61,680 nt of DNA. It comes from Candidatus Acidulodesulfobacterium ferriphilum. GTDB taxonomy: Bacteria > SZUA-79 > Acidulodesulfobacterales > Acidulodesulfobacteraceae. The notes under the pieces are model-generated. The model was not told where the DNA came from and searched no databases. It worked only from the letters and a program-made list of their open reading frames with translations. Shown here piece by piece: positions 43,764 to 53,581 of this stretch (position 1 is its first letter; every line of letters starts with the position of its first letter). The stretch lies in the NCBI GenBank assembly GCA_004195035.1, contig SGBD01000006.1, forward strand, positions 1-61,680. The letters are read 5' to 3'. A program made the translations under genes and the position numbers.

Positions 43764-46415
43764 CTAATTTTTAAGCGCAGCGTGGGCGGCGGAAACGATA
43801 GCAACCGGAACTCTGTACGGAGAACAGCTGACATAGTTAAGCCCCAAGCTGTGACAAAATTCGATGGAACCAGGATCTCCGCCGTGTTCTCCGCATATTC
43901 CGAGTTTAATATCAGGCCTTGTCCCCGTTCCCTTCTGCACTGCAATCTTCATAAGTTCGCCTACGCCGTTTCTATCAAGCTCGATAAACGGGTCGGTCTT
44001 TAAGATATTTTTATTTAAATAATCCGGTAAAAACGAACCTATATCGTCTCTCGAAAAGCCGAAAGTAGTCTGCGTCAAGTCGTTTGTGCCGAACGAGAAA
44101 AACTCCGCCTCTTTTGCAATCTCATCCGCAACCATGCATGCCCTGGGAAGTTCAATCATGGTTCCGACAAGAAAGTTAAACCCGACTCCGTAACTTGACA
44201 TAACATCATTGGCTTTTTTAACGACTAGTTCCTTTAGCAATTTTATTTCTTCATAAATACCGACGACCGGAATCATAATTTCTGGTATTATAACATTTCC
44301 GCCTTTATGGAATTCACACGCCGCTTCCATAATAGCCTGAACCTGCATTTCATAAATCTCTGGATAACTCACCCCAAGCCTGCACCCTCTGTGTCCAAGC
44401 ATAGGGTTGACCTCATGAAGCGATATGACCTTTGTCTTTAACCTTTCATACGGAACATTCGTAATATCTGCGAGCTCTTTTATCTCCTGATCCGTTTTCG
44501 GCAAAAATTCATGAAGCGGCGGATCAAGCAAACGGATGTTAACGGAATATCCTTTCATTTCATTGTATAGCTCTATAAAATCAGACTTTTGCATCGGCAA
44601 TAGCTTGTTCAGGGCTTTTTGCCTTTCTTCCACCGTACCCGCAAGTATCATTTCCCGAACGGCTTTTATTCTGTCGCCTTTAAAAAACATATGCTCCGTC
44701 CTGCAAAGTCCGATTCCTTCCGCCCCGTAATTTCTAGCAACTTTAGCATCTTCCGGGGTATCGGCATTTGCCCTTATTCTTAATTTTCTGAATTCATTTG
44801 CAAAATTCATTATAGTTATAAAATCCTCGTTTATCTCGGGTGTCACCATCTTCACATATCCCGAATAAACTTCACCGTTGGAGCCGTTCAAGGTTATAAC
44901 ATCGCCCCTTTTTACCGTTCTGTTTCCAACGGCTATTTCACCTCTTTTTTCATTTATTTCAAGAGAAGAACAGCCTGTTATAGCGCATTTTCCCATTCCC
45001 CTTGCAACGACAGCCGCGTGCGATGTCATTCCGCCTCTTGCCGTAAGGATTCCTTCCGCAACGCTCATTCCGTGAATATCTTCGGGCGAGGTTTCCATCC
45101 TGACTAATATTACTTTTTTCCCCTTTTTTGCCTCTTCTTCCGCTTCCTCCGCCGAAAAAACAACTTCTCCGCTTGCGGCGCCCGGGGATGCCGGCAGTCC
45201 TTTTGCCAGAACATCCTTTTTAGACTTTGCATCTACCGTGGGATACATTAATTGGGCAATGGAGTTGGGATCTATCCTTAGTATAGCGGTTTTTTTATCT
45301 ATCATGCCCTCTTTTTCCATATCTACGGCTATCTTGACAGCGGCCTTAGCGGTTCTCTTACCTGTTCGAACCTGGAGCATGTAAAGGACGCCTTCCTGTA
45401 TCGTAAATTCTAAATCAAGCATATCTTTATAATGTTTTTCCAAGAGCGCCGCATATTCTAATAGGTCTTTAAATACCGAAGGCATAGCATGTTCAAGTGA
45501 AACATCGTTCGGGTTTTTCTTCGAGATCTCGTTTATAGGCTGGGGGGTCCTGATTCCTGCAACAACATCCTCTCCCTGAGCGTTTATAAGATATTCCCCG
45601 TAAAACCCGTTTTCCCCTGTTGACGGATTTCTCGTAAAAGCGACGCCGGTTGCCGAAGAATTCCCCATGTTTCCATATACCATGGAAACGACATTTACGG
45701 CCGTCCCCCAATCTTCAGGAATTTTGTTAAGTTTTCTGTAAGTAATAGCCCTGGGCACATTCCATGATTCAAATACCGCCGATATTCCCATCCACAGCTG
45801 CGTCTCTGGATCGTCGGGAAAAGCTATGCCTTTTTCTTTTTTAACCACATCCTTGAACTCGTAAACAAGGCCTTTGAGGTCTCCTGCGCCAAGCTCGTTA
45901 TCATTTTTAACATTTCTTTCTTTCTTTTTCTTTTCGAGAATGGACTCCATAATGCTTGAATCTATGCCCAAAACCACATTCGAAAACATCTGGATAAATC
46001 TTCTGTATGTATCATAAGCAAATCTTTCATTTCCAGATTTATTTATAAGCCCTTTAACCGTTTCATCATTTAATCCTAAATTAAGAACCGTATCCATCAT
46101 GCCGGGCATGGAAATTCTTGCACCGCTTCTAACGGAGACCAAAAGAGGATTTAATGTATCGCCGAATCTTGCGCCCATAGCTTCTTCAATCATTTTGAGG
46201 CCGCCGTTAACTTCGTTCCTTAACTCTTCAGGGTATTTTTTATTATGTTCATAATAATATGTACAAACCTCCGTTGTAATAGTAAAGCCTGCCGGCACCC
46301 TTATACCGATATTGGTCATCTCGGCAAGTCCCGCCCCTTTTCCTCCTAAAAGATTTTTCATCGAACCTTTGCCGTCGGCATTCTTATTTCCAAAAAAATA
46401 GACATACTTAGCCAT
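43764..46415 (-). CDS. ppdK: Pyruvate phosphate dikinase
   Basis: 883 residues from ATG 46415 (GGAGG 6-9 bases upstream). PPDK interconverts pyruvate, ATP and phosphate with PEP, AMP and pyrophosphate. N-terminal ATP-grasp part (KNLLGGKGAGLAEMTNIGIRVPAGFTITTE), the swivelling phosphohistidine site ILTARGGMTSHAAVVARGMGK with the catalytic His, and the C-terminal PEP/pyruvate barrel with GLCRTEHMFF, FSFGTNDLTQTTFGFSRDD and GICGEHGGDP. In a cell using acetate it would support gluconeogenesis. It follows glyS. Confidence 0.98.
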   Translation of the reverse strand: MAKYVYFFGNKNADGKGSMKNLLGGKGAGLAEMTNIGIRVPAGFTITTEVCTYYYEHNKKYPEELRNEVNGGLKMIEEAMGARFGDTLNPLLVSVRSGARISMPGMMDTVLNLGLNDETVKGLINKSGNERFAYDTYRRFIQMFSNVVLGIDSSIMESILEKKKKERNVKNDNELGAGDLKGLVYEFKDVVKKEKGIAFPDDPETQLWMGISAVFESWNVPRAITYRKLNKIPEDWGTAVNVVSMVYGNMGNSSATGVAFTRNPSTGENGFYGEYLINAQGEDVVAGIRTPQPINEISKKNPNDVSLEHAMPSVFKDLLEYAALLEKHYKDMLDLEFTIQEGVLYMLQVRTGKRTAKAAVKIAVDMEKEGMIDKKTAILRIDPNSIAQLMYPTVDAKSKKDVLAKGLPASPGAASGEVVFSAEEAEEEAKKGKKVILVRMETSPEDIHGMSVAEGILTARGGMTSHAAVVARGMGKCAITGCSSLEINEKRGEIAVGNRTVKRGDVITLNGSNGEVYSGYVKMVTPEINEDFITIMNFANEFRKLRIRANADTPEDAKVARNYGAEGIGLCRTEHMFFKGDRIKAVREMILAGTVEERQKALNKLLPMQKSDFIELYNEMKGYSVNIRLLDPPLHEFLPKTDQEIKELADITNVPYERLKTKVISLHEVNPMLGHRGCRLGVSYPEIYEMQVQAIMEAACEFHKGGNVIIPEIMIPVVGIYEEIKLLKELVVKKANDVMSSYGVGFNFLVGTMIELPRACMVADEIAKEAEFFSFGTNDLTQTTFGFSRDDIGSFLPDYLNKNILKTDPFIELDRNGVGELMKIAVQKGTGTRPDIKLGICGEHGGDPGSIEFCHSLGLNYVSCSPYRVPVAIVSAAHAALKN

Positions 46416-46521
46416 AACATCCTCCAACCAAAATGTAATTTTTTATAATTTTTATAATATAAAATAAATATAAATAGAATATTTTTGGCCCGCCATTCCT
46501 GCGCAAACAGGAATTACGCAA

Positions 46522-48666
46522 TTAGTAAGACAATTTTGAGAAATCGCACAGATTTTTTAGCAAATTCAAAATGTTGTTCAACAGTCCAAGCCTCGAATTT
46601 TTAACGGCCGCATTATCGGTTAACACCAAAACCCCGTCAAAAAAATCATTAATCGGTTTTACGAGGGTATAAAAATGATTCATGACCTTATAATAGTCAT
46701 TTTTTTTCAAAAAAGAAACGGTATCCCGTTGAACGGCCTCAAATGTTTTATAAAGATGAATTTCGTCCTGCAAAACGAGTTTACTAATGTCAAAATCTAA
46801 AATATTGCCGTAACTTAAGGTAATATTGTTAATTCGTTTATACGCCTGCGACAATTCGTAAAGTTCCTCATGCAGCTTATGTTTGGAAATGAAATCTATT
46901 TTTAAATATGATGTATAAAAATCGTAGCCGCCGTCTTCTCTAATTACGGATGTTATTGCATCGGGTTTATATTCCGAAGACAAAGACATAAGAAAATTTT
47001 TAAATCTTGTATTTGCAAAATTAATAAAGGAGGCTTTTAATTCATTTAAATTAACTTTTCTCTCCTTAAAAAAATTATTGAAGTAAAAATCAAAAACATG
47101 CTCCATCCGAATAATATATTTTTTTTCCAGAATAATTTCTATTATTCCTATCATAGCTCTTCTTAAATAAAAAGGATCGGATTCGCCGGTCGGAAGCCTT
47201 TTCAGCATTACAAACGAAAAAATGGTATCGAATTTATCTGACAAAGAGCATAAAGCCGATAAATCATTGGAAGGTAAAATCCTTTTTTTAGCTTTAACTA
47301 TAGGGTAATAATGCTCCTCTATTGCAAGGCATACGACTCCCTCTTCTTTTGCCCTTTTTGCATAAATTTTGCCCGCTATTCCCTGCATCTCCGGAAATTC
47401 ATATACGACATGGGTTGCAAGGTCAAATTTTAACAGGTTTGCCGCACGGTTAAATTGTAATGCATCATTTTCGGTAAAATTGCATTCTTTGGCTATGAAT
47501 AATCCTAATGCCTTTATTCTTCCCGTTTTATCTAAATATGAACCTAAACCTTCATAAAATAGAATATCCTTAGTCTTTTCCACAAAATACGAAAGAGGAT
47601 GTTTGATGTCTTCTTTATAAAAAAAGTCCGCATCGGCAAGCCTTGCCCCTAAAACCTTCGAATAACCGGAACGAATGTTATTTTCTATTTCCTCTTTATT
47701 TTTATTTATTTGCCAAATTGAAATATTTGAAATGCCTATAAAAGAGGGCGCCAAATTAGCTCCGCTTTTTACCGAATCATCCTTATTTTTTAAAGGAAAA
47801 AACCTCTGATGTTTGCGCATAACTATCGATAAAAGCTCTTCGGGAATGGACAGGAATTTTTTGTCAAAATTGCCTGTGATTGCGTGCGGCGTTTCGGTCA
47901 GTCCGACGATTTCATCCATAAAATCATCTTCATATTCGGCTATGTCTAATTTTAATTTTCCGGCGATAATCTCAAGTTCTTTTTCTATAAATAACCTTCT
48001 GTGCCCATTTTCTAAAATAATCCCGCTTGAAGAAATCAATTTAAAATAATCCTTTGAATTATTGACTTTCGTATATGATGTTTTATATGACCTGTTTCTT
48101 ATAAGATAGGTGTAATCCGCCGCTTTAATATCCCCGTAATAAAATCTAAGGGGTTTTCCGTCGAAAAGCGATAAAATCCATAAAACCGGTCTTGGATAAC
48201 GAACATCTTTATTTAGCCAGAACATAGACTTCTTAAAAGGAAGATCGGCAATAATATTTGGAATACTTTCGCTTAACAAGTCTTTTAATAATCTTCCTTT
48301 TATAATTTTTTTATAAGCTACATAAGGTCCTTTTTTTTGGTTAATTACATATAGCTTTTTATGGTTTAAAATCCCGTTTTTTTTCATGAATTGAGTTAAA
48401 GGCAACGCCGGCAAATCCCCGTGGTAAGATATATTTAAAGGGGGACCTACTATCTCGGTTTCTCTATCAAGCGTCTTTAAAGGCAGGCGCTTAATGAAAA
48501 CAACGACGCGCCTCGGCGTCGAAAACGATTGGATAGCGGGCTTTTCAGGGAGCGATAAATCTTTTTCAAAAAAACTTTGAAGGCGGTCCGAAAGCGCGGC
48601 AGGAATAGCCTTTACCTCGCCGTAAGGGAGTTCTCCCGAACCGATTTCCAATAAATATTCGCTCAC
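46522..48666 (-). CDS. glyS: Glycyl-tRNA synthetase beta subunit
   Basis: 714 residues, GTG start. Beta subunit of the split bacterial enzyme (alpha is encoded upstream at 48732). Start LLEIGSGELPYGEVKAIPAALSDRL is the family motif; IQSFSTPRRVVVFI, LPFKKSMFWLNKDVRYPRPVLWIL, and MRKHQRFFPLK follow. It ends with a normal C-terminal anticodon-binding-like helical region. It binds tRNA while the alpha subunit holds the catalytic centre. A short TATAAT sits just before the GTG, but alpha and beta are most likely co-transcribed. Confidence 0.97.
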   Translation of the reverse strand: MSEYLLEIGSGELPYGEVKAIPAALSDRLQSFFEKDLSLPEKPAIQSFSTPRRVVVFIKRLPLKTLDRETEIVGPPLNISYHGDLPALPLTQFMKKNGILNHKKLYVINQKKGPYVAYKKIIKGRLLKDLLSESIPNIIADLPFKKSMFWLNKDVRYPRPVLWILSLFDGKPLRFYYGDIKAADYTYLIRNRSYKTSYTKVNNSKDYFKLISSSGIILENGHRRLFIEKELEIIAGKLKLDIAEYEDDFMDEIVGLTETPHAITGNFDKKFLSIPEELLSIVMRKHQRFFPLKNKDDSVKSGANLAPSFIGISNISIWQINKNKEEIENNIRSGYSKVLGARLADADFFYKEDIKHPLSYFVEKTKDILFYEGLGSYLDKTGRIKALGLFIAKECNFTENDALQFNRAANLLKFDLATHVVYEFPEMQGIAGKIYAKRAKEEGVVCLAIEEHYYPIVKAKKRILPSNDLSALCSLSDKFDTIFSFVMLKRLPTGESDPFYLRRAMIGIIEIILEKKYIIRMEHVFDFYFNNFFKERKVNLNELKASFINFANTRFKNFLMSLSSEYKPDAITSVIREDGGYDFYTSYLKIDFISKHKLHEELYELSQAYKRINNITLSYGNILDFDISKLVLQDEIHLYKTFEAVQRDTVSFLKKNDYYKVMNHFYTLVKPINDFFDGVLVLTDNAAVKNSRLGLLNNILNLLKNLCDFSKLSY

Positions 48667-48731
48667 GGTATTATAACCATTTAAATGTTACGGTTAAACT
48701 TAAAAATAAACCTTGCAAATCCGAATCTATT

Positions 48732-49604
48732 TTATTCAACATCATCTTTTTTTGTGTAAAGTTTCGCGCAGCCCTCGGCCAAACTTCTCACCCTTAATAT
48801 GTAATTCATCCTTTCGGAAACGCTTATAAGTCCTCTTGCATCCAATAAATTAAAAACATGGGAACACTTGAGGCAATATTCATAGGCTGGTTTAATGAGT
48901 TTCATATTTTCTAACGCAAGAAGTTCTTTCGATTCCTTTTCATAAATATCGAAAAGCGAAAATAATGTTTTTCCGCCCGCAAATTCAAAGCTGTATGTAG
49001 AAAACTGAAGCTCGTCATCTTTATGAATATCGCCGTATTTCAGATTTTGGTTCCACTGCAAATCAAAAACATTGTCTTTATCCTGAAGATACATAGCTAT
49101 TCTTTCTAATCCGTAGGTTATTTCGATCGCGGGTTTAATAAGAGTGATGCCGCCAATCTGCTGGAAATAAGTAAACTGGGTAATTTCCATGCCGTCAAGC
49201 CAGACCTCCCAGCCAAGACCCCATGCTCCCAAAGTCGGAGATTCCCAATCGTCCTCTACAAACCTTATATCGTGCATATCCGGATTAATTCCGACACCCT
49301 CTAAACTTTTAAGGTAAATCTCCTGAATATTTTTTATGTAGGGCTGAATAATAACCTGAAACTGGTAGTATCTCCCAAGCCTGTTAGGGTTTTGGCCGTA
49401 TCTTCCATCGGTGGGCCTTCTTGAAGGCTGAATATAAGCAACTCTCCAGCCATCCCCCTTTAAGCACCTGAGAAATGTATAAGGCGAAAAAGTGGCGGCT
49501 CCAACTTCCATATCAAGGGGTTGGAGAATAACGCACCCAAAATCGGACCAAAAATTTTGGAGTTTAAATATTAAATGTTGAAAATCTAAGCTTTTAATTT
49601 TGAT
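48732..49604 (-). CDS. glyQ: Glycyl-tRNA synthetase alpha subunit, apparently with a non-AUG start
   Basis: About 290 residues if translation begins at ATC 49604 (or ATT 49598). The first ATG (49511) would give 259 residues and miss the conserved N-terminus. In the same frame the upstream codons give [17 protein letters not shown] and VILQPLD, which match the start of every GlyQ, and the frame is open to a stop at 49617-49619. No ATG, GTG or TTG lies in that interval. AAAGGG lies about 8 bases before ATC. Catalytic motifs follow: [39 protein letters not shown] and [12 protein letters not shown]. Makes glycyl-tRNA together with GlyS. Confidence 0.95.
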   Translation of the reverse strand: MKIKSLDFQHLIFKLQNFWSDFGCVILQPLDMEVGAATFSPYTFLRCLKGDGWRVAYIQPSRRPTDGRYGQNPNRLGRYYQFQVIIQPYIKNIQEIYLKSLEGVGINPDMHDIRFVEDDWESPTLGAWGLGWEVWLDGMEITQFTYFQQIGGITLIKPAIEITYGLERIAMYLQDKDNVFDLQWNQNLKYGDIHKDDELQFSTYSFEFAGGKTLFSLFDIYEKESKELLALENMKLIKPAYEYCLKCSHVFNLLDARGLISVSERMNYILRVRSLAEGCAKLYTKKDDVE

Positions 49605-49650
49605 ATATCGCGCCCTTTAAAATTTGGTATAAAATTTTTATGTATATATA

Positions 49651-49685
49651 TAATATATAAATATGATGTACATATTTATATATTA
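49651..49685. terminator. AT-only hairpin between nadA and glyQ
   Basis: TAATATATAAATATG pairs perfectly over 15 bases with its complement around ATGTA. It lies 24 bases after the nadA stop. A hairpin of only A/T without a T-run is a weak terminator, so it could instead be a protein site or leader structure. Confidence 0.35.
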
Positions 49686-49709
49686 AAGATATTAAAAGAT
49701 AATATTATA

Positions 49710-50636
49710 CTAAAGGGCAAGCATATTTTCAATAGATTTTCTTGCTTTAATCCTGATATCCTCGGAAATCCTGATAATATTTTTCATATTTGCCAAAGAA
49801 TTCATAACATCTTCCAGATGGGTTTTTTTCATATTCGGACAGATAAGGCCTTTGTTTGATGAAATAAAAACCTTATCGGGATTTTCCTTTTTCATCTTAT
49901 ACATTATGCCCTGCTCCGTCCCGATGATAAAATATTTTGCATTAGATTCACGGACAAACTTATACATGCCTGAGGTCGAAGAAACATGATCCGCAACATC
50001 GATGGTTTCGGGAGTTGATTCGGGGTGGGCTACAAACACGGCTCCGGGATACTTTTCCTTGAGAGTTTTAATATCTTCGGGCGTGGTTCTTTTGTGAGGA
50101 GGACAATATCCCGGCCAGCTTATTACTTCTTTATCGGTAAATCTTTGCACATAGCTTCCCAAATTTTTATCCGGAACCATTATGACCCTTCCCGCCGGCA
50201 AGGAATTCACGACCTTAACCGCATTGGCGGAGGTGCAGCATATGTCGGAAACCGCTTTGCATTCAGCCGATGTATTCACATAGGCGACAACAGGAGCGCC
50301 CGGATAATCGTTTTTTAAATTAATAATATCTTTGGCGGTTATCATATCGACCATCGGACATCCCGCATTTTCGTTCGGAAGAATAACAATCTTATCCGGG
50401 TTCATAATAGCGGCGCTTTCCGCCATAAATCTGACCCCGCAAAATACGATAATATCCGCATCGGTTTTATTTGCCTTGATCGAAAGTTCCAACGAATCCC
50501 CTTGAAAATCGGCAATGTCTTGAATCTCCTCCCTCTGGTAATTATGTGCCAGCAATATTGCATTCTTTTTTTTCAACAGGTCTTTTATTATCCCCTGTTT
50601 TGTTTTTATATCGTTTTTGTCATCTGTATTCACCAT
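49710..50636 (-). CDS. nadA: Quinolinate synthase NadA
   Basis: 308 residues from ATG 50636, which has GGAGAGGAAAG upstream overlapping the end of the acetyl-CoA synthetase gene. NadA condenses iminoaspartate and dihydroxyacetone phosphate into quinolinate for NAD synthesis, using a [4Fe-4S] cluster. The three cluster cysteines are recognisable in NTSAECKAVSDICC, in WPGYCPPHKR and in GLICPNMKKT. AHNYQREEIQDIADFQGDSLELS and PDKNLGSYV are other signatures. It follows the acetyl-CoA synthetase gene at once, so probably is on the same transcript. Confidence 0.97.
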   Translation of the reverse strand: MVNTDDKNDIKTKQGIIKDLLKKKNAILLAHNYQREEIQDIADFQGDSLELSIKANKTDADIIVFCGVRFMAESAAIMNPDKIVILPNENAGCPMVDMITAKDIINLKNDYPGAPVVAYVNTSAECKAVSDICCTSANAVKVVNSLPAGRVIMVPDKNLGSYVQRFTDKEVISWPGYCPPHKRTTPEDIKTLKEKYPGAVFVAHPESTPETIDVADHVSSTSGMYKFVRESNAKYFIIGTEQGIMYKMKKENPDKVFISSNKGLICPNMKKTHLEDVMNSLANMKNIIRISEDIRIKARKSIENMLAL

Positions 50637-50640
50637 TTTT

Positions 50641-52776
50641 TTATCTTTCCTCTCCAAAATGTTCAAGATCTTCCGGCCTTTTCCGCGTTATAACCGGTGC
50701 TTCCCCCTGCACGAGCAGTCTAATCTTTTCCACGGCTTCTGGATTGGCAAGCGTTGTAATATCCCCTATATCAAATTTATTCGGTATGGCGGAAAGCACG
50801 CGGCGCATAATTTTACCCGAACGCGTTTTTGGCATATCGGGGACAATGTACACATACTTTGGCCTTGCTATTTTGCCAATCTCTTTTTCTATGGTTGAAA
50901 TCACCTTTTGGGTAGTTTCCCGTTCTTTATCCTCGAAACCCGGTTTGAGCGTTATGTAAACGGCAGGAACCCTGCCTTTTGTTTCGTCTATAACCGGCAC
51001 GGCGGCGGCTTCCGCTACCTCAGGCACTGTTAAGCACGCAGATTCCAGTTCCTTTGTTCCGAGGCGATGCCCCGAAACATTTATTACATCGTCTATTCTT
51101 CCTAAAATCCTATAATATCCGTCGGAAGCGTCCACGGCACCGTCGCCCGCGAAGTACGGCCAATCGCGCCAGTCTTTGCTATCTTTGTTTTTATTATATT
51201 TTGAATAATAAGTATTTACAAAGCGCTCGGGGTCGCCCCAAATCGTTTGCATAATGCCTGGCCATGGGTTTCTTATGCATATATTCCCAGCCTTTCCCGA
51301 ACCCGCTTTAACCTCTTCTCCGTTTTCATCATAAATAATGGGGTATATGCCCGGCAAACCGGGACCGGCGCTTCCGGGTTTCATTAAATCGAGAGCAGGA
51401 ATAGTACTGCACAGGAAACCGCCGTTTTCCGTCTGCCACCATGTATCCACGATAACGGCCTCTTTTTTGCCGGCAATTTCGTAATACCATTTCCATACAT
51501 CCGGCTCTATCGGCTCTCCAACCGTCGTCATATGCTTGAAATGATAGTTATACTTCTTTGGCTCATCCGGGCCAGTTTTTCGCAGCATACGGATGGATGT
51601 GGGAGAGGTGTGAAAAATATTTACATTAAGTCTTTCCGCAATTCTCCATACCCTGCCCGCATCGGGATAGGTCGGCACGCCTTCATAAATTACGCTTGTA
51701 GCCGCCAGTGCCAACGGACCGTAAACAATGTACGAATGGCCGGTAATCCAGCCTATATCCGCCATGCACCAGTACACATCCTCCGGATGTATATCCTGTA
51801 TATATTTGGAGGTGCCGGCCACATAGGATAAATATCCGCCCGTGCTGTGCTGCACGCCCTTAGGCTTGCCCGTCGTTCCGCTGGTGTACATGATAAACAA
51901 AGGTGCTTCCGCCGGCAAAGATACGGGTTCGATATGTTTGCCGCGAAAATCTTTAAGGACATCGTCTATAAAAAAATCGCGGCCTTTTACCATCGGAGAT
52001 TTTGAAACATATTTACCAGGGTATCGCCTCCATACAAGAACCTTATCGACGGGCTGACCGAGGCTTTTTGCTCTTTCCACCGCTATATCGGCATTTGCTT
52101 TATGATCTATCAGGTTGCCGGATCTGTGGTAGCCGTCTATCGTAACAAGTACCCTGCTTCCCGAATCGGCAATCCTGTCGCCGCATGCTTGACCGCTAAA
52201 GCCGCCGTAAACCTCGGAATGGATAATGCCGAGCCTTGCGGCCGCAAGCATGCTGACCGGAAGATCCAGAACCATCGGAAGATGAAAAGTTATTCTGTCG
52301 CCCGTTTTAAGTCCGGCAAAATCCTGTAAAAGCACAGAAAATTCGTTTATCCTTGCATAAAGCTCCTGATATGTAATTACTATATTGGATTCCTCTTCCG
52401 GCTCAGGTACGAATATCAATGCGGCTTTATTTTTATACTTTGCTAAATGCCTGTCGACGCAGTTATAGGACGCGTTTATTTTACCGCCGACAAACCATTT
52501 CCAGAAAGGCGGATTGTCGGCGTCGAGCGTTGTATGCCAGTATTTATCCCATGTAAGCATATCGGCGTATTCCCTGAAACATTCGGGAAAATTTTCCATC
52601 TTAAAGCGTTCGCGGATATCCGGATCAGCCATGTTCGCCTGCGCAATAAATTTAACGGATGGACTGACCAGCGCTTCTTCTTTCCAGTAAACGGAGATTT
52701 GTGCTTCAGTTGCCTCAACGCCTTCCGAATTAACGGCATTTTTATTATTTTTATTCTTATTCTTAATATCGTTCAT
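50641..52776 (-). CDS. acsA: Acetyl-CoA synthetase (AMP-forming)
   Basis: 711 residues from ATG 52776 (AGGAGA 6 bases upstream). Converts acetate, ATP and CoA to acetyl-CoA. AMP-binding core MYTSGTTGKPKGVQHS, WWQTENGGFLCS, YFAGDGAVDASDGYYRILGRIDDVINVSGHR, and the C-terminal PKTRSGKIMRR with the catalytic Lys are all present. The N-terminus is a little longer and Asn/Lys-rich (NKNKNNKNAVN). It directly follows the acetate-uptake gene satP on the same strand, a functional pair. Confidence 0.97.
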   Translation of the reverse strand: MNDIKNKNKNNKNAVNSEGVEATEAQISVYWKEEALVSPSVKFIAQANMADPDIRERFKMENFPECFREYADMLTWDKYWHTTLDADNPPFWKWFVGGKINASYNCVDRHLAKYKNKAALIFVPEPEEESNIVITYQELYARINEFSVLLQDFAGLKTGDRITFHLPMVLDLPVSMLAAARLGIIHSEVYGGFSGQACGDRIADSGSRVLVTIDGYHRSGNLIDHKANADIAVERAKSLGQPVDKVLVWRRYPGKYVSKSPMVKGRDFFIDDVLKDFRGKHIEPVSLPAEAPLFIMYTSGTTGKPKGVQHSTGGYLSYVAGTSKYIQDIHPEDVYWCMADIGWITGHSYIVYGPLALAATSVIYEGVPTYPDAGRVWRIAERLNVNIFHTSPTSIRMLRKTGPDEPKKYNYHFKHMTTVGEPIEPDVWKWYYEIAGKKEAVIVDTWWQTENGGFLCSTIPALDLMKPGSAGPGLPGIYPIIYDENGEEVKAGSGKAGNICIRNPWPGIMQTIWGDPERFVNTYYSKYNKNKDSKDWRDWPYFAGDGAVDASDGYYRILGRIDDVINVSGHRLGTKELESACLTVPEVAEAAAVPVIDETKGRVPAVYITLKPGFEDKERETTQKVISTIEKEIGKIARPKYVYIVPDMPKTRSGKIMRRVLSAIPNKFDIGDITTLANPEAVEKIRLLVQGEAPVITRKRPEDLEHFGEER

Positions 52777-52851
52777 GGATATTCTCCTCATATTTTTTAT
52801 CTTTTTATTCCTTTTTGCAGCCCGCTCATCTTAGGCATTGTTTATACGATA

Positions 52852-53454
52852 TTATTTAGTTCCGAGCGGCCATACGGTTCTTCCGTAAATTTCATTCAAA
52901 ACCTGGGCAAGTCCTGCATAAATAGCCGATAATCCGCAAAATATCCCTTCCCAGCCGGCAATAGTAAGAATAGCAGGATTGTCTGTTCCTTCACCGATGG
53001 CGAGAAGGAAGAATAAAATAAACAGCGTGAAAAATACAACTTGCAATGCCCTATTAAGCCTGAGCGTTCCGATGAACATAATAAATGTAAAAAGACCCCA
53101 CATAATAAAATAGGCAACCATGCCGCCTTTGTCCGTCGCGGGTATCCAGCCCCATTTCGGAAAGAATATTAAAGCTACCAACGAAAGCCAAAAAGCTCCG
53201 TAAGAAGTAAATGCGGTTGCGCCAAATGTATTTTTCTTTTTCCATTCTTCTATGCCCGCGATAATCTGCGCAAGCCCCCCGTAAAAAACGCCCATTGCGA
53301 GAATCATGCTTCCAAGACTATAAATTCCTGCATTTGCCAAGTTCAACAGCACCGTCGTCATACCAAAGCCCATTAAACCAAGCGGAGCTGGATTTCCGGT
53401 TGTATCCTGAATTGTAATCATAGTTGAAAGAACCCCTTGTTTTTCTTCAGGCAT
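52852..53454 (-). CDS. satP: Acetate/succinate transporter of the SatP (GPR1/FUN34/YaaH) family
   Basis: 200 residues, six membrane helices. The family motif [23 protein letters not shown] opens the protein; [39 protein letters not shown] follows. It imports acetate with protons, and sits just upstream of the acetyl-CoA synthetase gene (gap 75 bases). A strong AAGGAGG ribosome site precedes the ATG. Together they form an acetate-assimilation unit. Confidence 0.97.
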   Translation of the reverse strand: MPEEKQGVLSTMITIQDTTGNPAPLGLMGFGMTTVLLNLANAGIYSLGSMILAMGVFYGGLAQIIAGIEEWKKKNTFGATAFTSYGAFWLSLVALIFFPKWGWIPATDKGGMVAYFIMWGLFTFIMFIGTLRLNRALQVVFFTLFILFFLLAIGEGTDNPAILTIAGWEGIFCGLSAIYAGLAQVLNEIYGRTVWPLGTK

Positions 53455-53581
53455 AATTACCTCCTTATTGTTTATATTATTTTTGTTTTCGCAGAACTTG
53501 CGAAATCGATTTTACTCCTTGATTTTATTCTTGTTTATATTATTATAACATATTATAATTTAACTTCCACATATAAAACCA

